From the NCBI GenBank assembly GCA_916048095.2, contig OU696586.1, forward strand, positions 2,852,249 to 2,916,248: DNA of 64,000 nt. The letters run 5' to 3'. The notes beneath the pieces were generated by a model, which ran no database searches, was not told the DNA's origin, and saw only the letters and a list, made by a program, of their open reading frames with translations. Below, piece by piece: positions 56,694 through 64,000 of the stretch. A program made the position numbers and the translations under genes. The DNA is from Sacculina carcini (Eukaryota; Arthropoda; Thecostraca; Sacculinidae). Position 1 is the first letter of the stretch. Each line of letters begins with the position of its first letter.

Positions 56694-57825
56694 CTGTATA
56701 TAACCAGTGTTACCACCCTGTCCGCCAGTTTACCACCACTCTCAGTCCACATATTCACCACTTCTGGTATGACAATATTTTGATGAAAAAAACAGCTATT
56801 AAATCTAATATTCTATTGTATATTTTCTTGTGGAACTTGACGATGTTAGTTGCCATTGCTAGTTCCTTGTGTGTTGTTTATTTTCATGTCTTTTTGACTG
56901 GCTATGAGCAGCAAATATTTCTGCGTGTATGTATGTAGATGTGTGTGTGTGTGTGTGTGTGTCTGTTCTTATCTATATATCGTCATGTGTGATTTGCCCG
57001 ACTTCACATGCCATTTGCTATCAGGTAGTGGTCATCAACGTTTACATACACGGACACACAAACACACACACAGGCAGACAAACGCACAAACAAAACACAA
57101 ACATTGTTTACATCGGTAGCATATCCAATCAACACAGTTGGAATACACAGACATCTTGCACCTTGGACAAATAGGAGTTATAGTAGCCTTGACAGAGACG
57201 AGCTTCGCGACAAATAGGTCGAAATCGATAGAAAATAATCATTTACAATGAGCTTATACTAATTCATTATGGAAAAACAGTTTATGTGTAATATTTAGAT
57301 AATTACAAATTATTCATATTAACCAGTGAATTAATAGTAAATGCTAAATTGAAGATAAGTAACTTTATAGACAAAATTAATTCTTTACTACTGGGATTTA
57401 TTCATAATTTTGATGGTAAATTTCTTGTTTTGTTATGTGTGTTAAATGTAGCATGATGTATTAGGTTTTCAACGTTTTTAAAATTAAATATGAAAGATAT
57501 CACTGTTTTTTTTACCCGACCAAACTCGCTCATCATAAGCAGCACTATAGGAGCTACAGAATCTACCACTCAGAACGCACAGACAGTTTATTCGTGTGCT
57601 TCTACACTCGCACGAATGATGCGGCTTGAACGTGAACAATTGATTCATTGATTCATTGATTGTGCATTGTACTCAAACGAGACGTGAGGGAGGGAGCGAT
57701 CAAGCGGAAGACAGATGTGGAGATGCGGGGAAGCACAAAGGCTAAGCTCATAAAGGACAGGGAGAACATGGTGTAGGAAGACAATAAGCCCAATTGTCCT
57801 AGAGTTTGTCGTAATTACAATGACG

Positions 57826-58125
57826 TCACTTATTTGTAAAAGCACACGCATACACACTTATACGCACATTGACTTCTAGGCGCAGACTTATTAATCCCGA
57901 AAACTTCTGGAACTGGTATGACTGTGTGTTGCAATGGAGTGATCTGTATTGCTTCAAGTAGTCGTATTTGTCGTATTTGTAAAATACATGCACAAAAACA
58001 TAGGCGGAGATAATTAGATCGGAGATCACGGCCGACCATTGCTTGTTGGATGTTGTGGAGTAATTATGATTACGGGAATATTTCCGGAAGCCTTCCAATG
58101 CTGCATTTGTCCCACGTTCACCCAT
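57826..58125 (-). CDS. ORF of 99 codons, possible small membrane protein
   Basis: From ATG 58125 (context gatcATGG, in-frame stop six codons upstream) reads MGERGTNAALEGFRKYSRNH, NYSTTSNKQWSAVISDLIIS, AYVFVHVFYKYDKYDYLKQY and continues to TGA near 57826. One hydrophobic stretch (about 31-49) may span a membrane. Codon pattern is strongly coding over the first 60 residues. Downstream another frame (ITPLQHTVIPVPEVFGINKS) is also protein-like, so an intron or frameshift is possible. No family was recognised. Confidence 0.5.
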   Translation of the reverse strand: MGERGTNAALEGFRKYSRNHNYSTTSNKQWSAVISDLIISAYVFVHVFYKYDKYDYLKQYRSLHCNTQSYQFQKFSGLISLRLEVNVRISVYACAFTNK

Positions 58126-58138
58126 GATCTCTTTTGTG

Positions 58139-58194
58139 GAGCTTTATTCATAGGCAATAAAGAGCTGTATGAGCTTTACTCATAGGGATAAAGA
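58139..58194. repeat. Short tandem duplication upstream of the 58125 ORF
   Basis: gagctttaYtcatagg followed by (c)aataaagag / gataaagag, repeated at a 31-bp offset. Confidence 0.85.
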
Positions 58195-58781
58195 GAAAAG
58201 ATGCTGCCGAAATTGAGCAATGTTGTTTGTGTTCTGCTCAGCAAAAGAGTCTTCGTGATTCATGAAACATCTGATCGGGCATCCATTGACCTAAATTACC
58301 TGATTTTTGCGTCTTGATTCATCAGTCAGTCCTACCTTCATTGGGGGTTTGTTGTAAGAAGAGGTGTGCGGAATCACACTACCAGCTTATGCGGAGTATC
58401 GGTTCAATTTTTTGCACAACTAAGGAGAAGTAAGCTGAAACGAGGGCCCGAGTATTGAGGGTTCTCGTTGCCTCACGTATGAGATTAATATTTACCATAA
58501 AATGCTCGATAAATGTCCCCAGCTTAATGGAGACTGTTGGGGTGGCTCGTAACTGCATTTTTCTAAAGTCGGACCTCTATTATAATGGTGTTTTATTCAT
58601 AATGGAAGCCCCAATTATTTCCCTCGGGGGGAGGTGGGTCATAAGACTTCGCGTGGGCTCTATAAGTAAAACAATACTAGGATGTAAAAGGATTGCTAAA
58701 TTGCTAGCAAGGCAGCGATCACGGTGATGGTAGTTTTGTCTCTAAATTCAGTGGGAGCGTGTCTTCTTTCTTCTTTGGCAG

Positions 58782-59060
58782 TCCGGCTGGACGATCCGTG
58801 ATTGGAGGTGACGACGAGCAGACATCGCGCCGAATGCAGCTCTCATGCCGAGACCGGCCAGTGCGTTCCAACTGACAAATCGTGGCCGAACGGCAGCGGC
58901 ACAGAAGTCGGCCGCATTGTTTCACGTTCGGACCTCGGCGATGACCTCTGTGGCAACGGTGGTGATAGTGATGGCAGCATTGCTGACGATGTGCTGACGG
59001 CTTGGCTAGCTACAACGATCACTGGACTAAAACCAGCATACGTGCGAGTGTGTGTGTGTG
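58782..59060. other. GC-rich coding-like island, strand unclear
   Basis: Plus: excellent acceptor gtgtcttctttcttctttggcag, then PAGRSVIGGDDEQTSRRMQL and a stop at 58868. A second plus frame reads CVPTDKSWPNGSGTEVGRIV, SRSDLGDDLCGNGGDSDGSI. Minus: AGFSPVIVVASQAVSTSSAM. It is coding in all likelihood, but the frame cannot be chosen. Confidence 0.35.
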
Positions 59061-59787
59061 TGTGTCGAAACCAGTAGATCACACACACTCACTCTCTCTC
59101 CGGCACTCACTTTGGCTCCCACACGCATGAGCACATCGCGAGACATTTTGGTACGTACGTTCATAAAGATCGTAAATCTTTGGTATGTCCAACTGACATG
59201 TGGATTCGCGGTTCCCACACTCACATGCAGTGACACACACACACACACACACACAAACACATACACACGCAGACGTACGTTAATACACACTCAAACAAAC
59301 ATGTCCGTGTATTGATGTAAGACCTATTCGGAGTCCATTAGTCTGTTGGACAAACAAAAGCGACTTCGTGGTCAATATGACAGAAATGATATATCTTAAA
59401 AAAGTCGTTGTTCTTTCTGTTCGTATAATAAGGTGAATACGGTGAATATGGGCGCCATATGAAAATCAAAGTTTTGTTGGTGTTGTTGTAATTTAACTGG
59501 TGTTGAAACGCTCTCCTGACTAGAGACCGAGACGAAGGATACGCTGTGATGTCGCGAGTTAGTGGGCGACAGACAGGAGTTTATGTGTCGGTGGACTTTT
59601 TGCTTAAACGACCCAACTGGATGATGAGGGAGGTCACAGGCTTCATCCGACTGCCTGTGCTGCTAGCAGCGTCCCTCAGTACATTGACGAGACACAACGG
59701 ATGAATGGAACAGAATAGCCATGTGGAGAGATGTACACAGCGATAGGTCATTGCGTCATTTAGTTTCGCCGATAAAATTCCAGTTGT

Positions 59788-59937
59788 CTAATTTTGTGTG
59801 CTCGTGCTTTTTGTCGCCAGCCACTTCATTCTTATTGCTTCCTCCTGTTCAACTTTTTCTGCACGTTTTTTGGCGCCAAGTCTTTCACCAACGCCCAGTG
59901 TACGACGTCTACTGTGAGATTGTGTTTGTATGTCCGA
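59788..59937 (-). CDS. Candidate last exon, 49 codons, basic/acidic helix
   Basis: Acceptor gacgcgctcacag downstream of (CA)n. Reads SDIQTQSHSRRRTLGVGERL, GAKKRAEKVEQEEAIRMKWL, ATKSTSTQN and TAG at 59788. The Lys/Glu run suggests a helix. Exactly 50 codons including stop. No family was recognised. Confidence 0.45.
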   Translation of the reverse strand, partial: SDIQTQSHSRRRTLGVGERLGAKKRAEKVEQEEAIRMKWLATKSTSTQN

Positions 59938-60247
59938 CTGTGAGCGCGTCTGTCCGCGTGTGTGTGTGTGTGTTGATGTACTTACTAGGAGTGCACAGTA
60001 GCTCGCCGTGCGAATAATTAAACACACACACACACACACTCGCGTCTGAGCACGCGCCGACACACACTCTCATGGACACAACCAAAACGGGAAAGTGCGA
60101 GTGTAACCAAACACAGACGAGTGGAACACGAATCGGCTGCCCAGACGGACATCTCGACCACCCACTCACTTGCCAACGTACCAGGTGCGCTCTTCTTGCC
60201 ACACATTCGTATGTGTATGTATGTGTGTGTGTGTGTGTGTAAGGCAG

Positions 60248-60406
60248 CTGGTGCTAGTGCACGTGCAAAAACGAAGCACAAGACGACAACGGTTGGTCCG
60301 GCCTGGATTTGAGACTTTGAGAGCAAGATATTGCTGCGGCTACTCAAATGGTCACTTGAGCTGTTCATATGGACGATTGTATCTCCACAATGTCACCACT
60401 GTTTGA
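60248..60406 (+). CDS. Candidate last exon, 52 codons
   Basis: Acceptor (GT)n-taaggcag. Reads LVLVHVQKRSTRRQRLVRPG, FETLRARYCCGYSNGHLSCS, YGRLYLHNVTTV and TGA. One NVT site and three Cys. The minus strand is also open over the first half. Confidence 0.38.
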   Translation: MVLVHVQKRSTRRQRLVRPGFETLRARYCCGYSNGHLSCSYGRLYLHNVTTV

Positions 60407-60459
60407 GCTGTTTTGTCTCTTGTAGATGGCATTGGTTATTGCAGATATGGCTGTCTAAT

Positions 60460-61190
60460 GATGAAGCCTGTTGAATAAGCGGGGATTGATCAAAATGGGA
60501 GAATGGGCTACTTTCCGTCTTGAAATTAATGATTTCCATACCGAAATGATCTGTTTTCTAAGCCCGATGAAACGCATAAAACACACTTTGATATTGATAC
60601 ACTTCCTAGCTGAAAAACTTGGATGTCTTCTGCGCTTGTGTATGATAATATCCAGTCCTTGTATGTTGACTTGTAAGCCATCTCGATTTGTTGTCCTTAT
60701 CTTACGTTTTTCCGCGTTTACCAGCGTGCTTGGGGACGCACAGACGCACGTCCGTCGAGTACATCTGTCCCATTCAACAGTCACAGTCACAGTTATGTAG
60801 CCCGTGCTCCAGATCATTTCTCAGTGGACTGGACATTGTTGAAAAGGGCACGAGCTGGGGAAAAAACGTGTTCACCTGCTTGGCGCTCGCCTATCGCGGC
60901 TCTCCGACAACGATCTCTCCTTTGTCTGACCTGGTCCAGCTATATTTGTGCATATTCCTCGTCAACTCGTCGGCTCCAGTTCTGCACACGCACACGCAGA
61001 CATGCACATGTCTGTCTGTATGCGTGCGTGCGTGTGTGTGTGTGGCACATTGTTGAAGGCACATGTGTACGCGCACACACCCCGCATGTCCGCCGGGGTT
61101 GGCTTAATGAATCACACAGATTGTATCGGACAAACTGCTATCGAATAGATCTTGGACGTTTTGCGGTCCCGTCTGTCCCCAATGTTTCAG
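60460..61190. other. Coding-like stretch on both strands, unresolved
   Basis: Plus frame from 60495 (MGEWATFRLEINDFHTEMIC) runs to 60800. A minus frame (60817-60455) reads LVNAEKRKIRTTNRDGLQVN. 60840-61000 is GC-rich (reads EKGTSWGKNVFTCLALAYRG). No borders could be set. Confidence 0.3.
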
Positions 61191-61196
61191 CTTGTA

Positions 61197-61198
<2 letters not shown>

Positions 61199-61278
<80 letters not shown>
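61199..61278. repeat. (GT)n microsatellite
   Basis: 80 bp of GT. Confidence 0.97.
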
Positions 61279-61279
<1 letters not shown>

Positions 61280-61420
61280 TGCGGGCATGTTGGCTGATCA
61301 GCTGCGACCAGAGGTATGCTGGCTACTTAATTGTCGACAGCCAAGGTATCCAGTGTTATGAGTGGACTCAACACTTTTGTCAGACTGGTCACATTCTTAC
61401 TTGACCGGCTCCGTCAAGCC

Positions 61421-61475
<55 letters not shown>

Positions 61476-61496
61476 TGTGTGTGTGTGTGTGTGTTG
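61421..61496. repeat. (GT)n microsatellite
   Basis: About 75 bp of GT with one GGT phase shift. Confidence 0.97.
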
Positions 61497-61639
61497 GGTA
61501 TTATCTGATGCGACCAGCATGGGGGCTGGTCAGCCGACGACATCCTGCATGCCAATGAAAAAAGCGCGCGAAAATGTCGCGCTGGGAGAAACATGCATGC
61601 ATCCTTGTGCGATTGACCGATTCTCAGTTTTGTCAAATG

Positions 61640-62225
61640 TATAGCATTGCCTTCACTGCCGTTCTTTCAAACTGTTTTTCGGTAGGGACCCACAATTTGG
61701 CACACATCAAGCATCACAACCAAATCCTAAAAGGTCATAAGTAACATTGTCTTTTTATATATTGATTATTATCGTAATTATTACTAATAATTTGCTAATT
61801 GTATTCACTAATTGTCTGACTCGATCAAATCATGCTTATAATGTGATTATGGCTGCTTAAGATCCAACGATGTGATTAATTGGCTTACTGTGCTGATAAT
61901 ATGCAAAGTTGGAGCAACTACCGACTGTTCTGACTTCTACACGATGCATCGATCATAGTGGAAGAAGAGTGGCAATTTTGTGGCGATAGATGCAACACCA
62001 TCATCTTAAAGCTCATACAGTTTAAAGCTCCTGTAAGAATATAACTAATTTTTAGGAAAGTATATAACTATATCCCTAGCTCTTATAACAATAAATATGA
62101 GCTAGGGATATCTTATTTAACTTGTATTCATGAAACAGTGTATTATATAGCCCACTTATTCCTCAGTCACTGGCTAAATATATTTTTAATAATAACAACT
62201 ATTCTAATAATAAAATAGGTTGGTG
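61640..62225. other. AT-rich spacer with a 13-bp inverted repeat
   Basis: ATATCCCTAGCTC (62070-62082) and GAGCTAGGGATAT (62099-62111) form a perfect stem around a 16-nt loop. No gene seen. Confidence 0.6.
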
Positions 62226-62305
62226 TATGTGTCATGTTCACTCGTGTGCGATTATCGACTGGCCGTTTGCTTGCAATGCAATTTGTCGTTTGGCCATCCG
62301 AGTAG

Positions 62306-62450
62306 AAGAAGGCTTATCGACGACAAATTGTTTTGCGCGTCGTTTTTCGTCGCCGTCGCTTGCTGATCGTTGGCTCGAGGCGCCAGTCTCACAACATCAT
62401 CATGACAAACGCAGCAGCGCCTTATCTACGGCAGCTGTCTGCACAACATT
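62306..62450 (+). CDS. Candidate internal exon, 48 codons
   Basis: Acceptor tttgtcgtttggccatccgagtag. Reads KKAYRRQIVLRVVFRRRRLL, IVGSRRQSHNIIMTNAAAPY, LRQLSAQH and ends CAACATT|GTAAGTCATC, a consensus donor. Strongly basic. A second open frame (NCFARRFSSPSLADRWLEAP) overlaps it. Confidence 0.42.
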
Positions 62451-62671
62451 GTAAGTCATCAACGCACGTCAATTATTTCCTCACAGTCACACCAGGCCAC
62501 AAGGTGTACGCTCTAGCTCCTGTACTCTCTCTATCTCTCTCCTGCTCCCTCCGTCTCGCTATCCATCTCTTTCTTGTTCTGTCTTTTTGCTTCAATTTTC
62601 AAGTTCTGCTTTTCCTGCACACCACCTGTGCCTGTGTGTTGTATCAATACAGTGTCGTGTGTACAGGGCAA

Positions 62672-62675
<4 letters not shown>

Positions 62676-62722
<47 letters not shown>

Positions 62723-62746
62723 ATGTGCGTGTGTGTGTGTGTGTGA
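62676..62746. repeat. (GT)n microsatellite
   Basis: About 70 bp of GT with a GCGCATGTGC interruption. Confidence 0.95.
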
Positions 62747-62822
62747 ATGTGTGAAAATGCATAGTTTTTGTCGGTAGGCTTCGTTAAAATACCGGTCCGT
62801 TTGTACTCATCAACAACATGAT

Positions 62823-63000
62823 TGGTGTCGTGTTAGTGGTGGCGTGTCAGTGGTGGCGTGTCAGTGGTGCTGAGTCAGTGGTGTCGTGTCAGTGGTGGTG
62901 TGTCAGTGGTGGTGTGTCAGTGGTGGTGTATCAGTGGTGTCGTGTCAGTGGTGGTGTGTCAGTGGTGGCGTGTCAGTGGTGGCGTGTCAGTGGTATCGTG
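62823..63000. repeat. 14-bp minisatellite, about 12 copies
   Basis: Unit GTGTCAGTGGTGGC with GGTGTC/GGTGGTGT variants, the same motif as 47431-47668. Confidence 0.95.
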
Positions 63001-63189
63001 ATTTCAGCTTATTGAACCGGCAATCTGATAATTCAAGCTGAATCTTAGGCTTAAATCTTAGACTTGAAACTGCTGCCTAGCTGAAGGTCCATTTGTTGTC
63101 TACCTATTGAATTATTTCTAGTAATTTATCAACGAAAGCACAAGTAAATATTTAACAGATTATTTATTTGCAATATTTTTCTCATTGAT

Positions 63190-63515
63190 CAGTGGTTCCT
63201 AGACTTTTTTCATTGTTCACACCCCTTTTCAAACCAGCAGTCAATTCTCACACCTCGCTGGATTCTTGCTGGCTATATGAAAAATATAAAAATACAAACG
63301 ACACAATCAAAACAATTATAGAATATTTTTTTTATAGAATTATAGAAATTTTGTAGAACACATTTTCATTCATATAACTCAAAGTTATTTGGAAGACGAT
63401 TAAGCAAAACATTTTGTTTTACAAAGATAAAATATATAGCCTAGGTAAAAACGTGTATTTACTTGAATTTGTCACAGGAAACAGAATCGCATCCTCAGTT
63501 ACAAGCCACTGGAAT
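63190..63515 (-). mobile_element. hAT-type MITE, family 2, inverted
   Basis: CAGTGGTTCCTAGACTTTTT, then cacccctTTTCAAACCAGCAGTC, the reverse of the family 2 3' end (gacTGcTgaTTTGAAaagggtg). The far terminus near 63515 is unclear. Confidence 0.6.
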
Positions 63516-63573
63516 TGATAGAATAAAAAATGTATCCAATATATACGTGTCTCTCAAACACTGACCCGAATAG

Positions 63574-63690
63574 TTGATGTGCAAGCATTTTCCACCGTCA
63601 AAGCGTCGTGGATGGAAGACTGCGCATCACATAGCTCACAAACAAGTGCACTGGACCTAGGCAAAAAAGCAGCTACACTTCACACGCTCT
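63574..63690 (+). CDS. Candidate exon, about 38 codons
   Basis: Acceptor tctctcaaacactgacccgaatag. Reads DVQAFSTVKASWMEDCASHS, SQTSALDLGKKAATLHT, then runs into (CA)n. No donor identified. Confidence 0.38.
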
Positions 63691-63884
63691 CATACACACA
63701 CACATACACACACACACACACACACATACATACACACACACACGCGTGCATACGCAGTTGCGTGCGTGTGAATATGCGTGTGCAGGTGTCTACGTGTGCA
63801 AGCGTGTGCATCTGTGTTTGTGTGTGTGTGTGTGTGTATGTGCATCTGTGTGTATGTGTGTGTGTGTGTGTGTTGGAGTATTTC

Positions 63885-63945
63885 CAGTCTAGATTCAGCT
63901 CGTTCTTAGCGGCGTGTTGGTCCATGCACGTACGTTTGTACACGC
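63885..63945 (-). CDS. Short coding-like segment between CA tracts
   Basis: Reads KRTCMDQHAAKNELNLDWKY then SN, with a possible acceptor gccgctaag. Too short for more. Confidence 0.22.
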
Positions 63946-64000
63946 ACACACACACACTCACACATACACACACACGCACATATAGTTGCACATACACGCA

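Overview
The window reads as nuclear DNA of an invertebrate animal. It has about 40% GC, many long (GT/CA)n and (TA)n tracts, scattered GC-richer exon-like islands with GT/AG borders, tRNA-derived SINEs, CR1/L2/Jockey-type LINE fragments, a pogo/Tigger-like remnant and many hAT-type MITEs. There is no bacterial operon structure, rRNA or CRISPR array. The phylum cannot be fixed from sequence alone. Short (TTAGG)-like runs near 43.8 and 52.1 kb resemble a word common in arthropods, but this is weak evidence.

One gene is certain: an apparently intronless rhodopsin-family (class A) seven-transmembrane receptor on the minus strand at 28705-30183 (492 aa). It has the ERY motif, the conserved TM3/ECL2 cysteines and the TM4 Trp, but lysine replaces the near-invariant TM2 aspartate, and TM7 has DGWAF instead of NPxxY. 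A 63-codon upstream ORF lies just 5' of it.

The rest of the coding content is fragmentary. About 25 islands read as single exons: open, richer in GC than their surroundings, and bordered by plausible splice sites. None could be assigned to a family. The best are 3075-3224 (+, seven Cys in 49 residues), 37060-37294 (+), 38818-39060 (-), 40527-40708 (-), 42171-42358 (+), 50.5-51.65 kb (-), 52641-52934 (+), 53504-53653 (-), 56598-56693 (-), 57826-58125 (-, 99 aa from ATG) and 59788-59937 (-). Several islands are open on both strands, and the strand is then marked as ambiguous.

Layout: 0-15 kb is repeats (SINEs, LINE ends, a CRE-rich dispersed element) with a few exon candidates. 16-25 kb is long microsatellites and dense hAT MITEs around exon candidates. 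25-28 kb is a gene-poor spacer with a LINE end. 28-31 kb is the receptor. 31-36 kb has LINE, MITE and Tigger remnants plus minus-strand exons. 36-47 kb is mixed-strand exon candidates interrupted by MITEs. 47-64 kb is minisatellites and many exon candidates. A recurring feature is that GT-rich microsatellites lie directly against the proposed splice sites.
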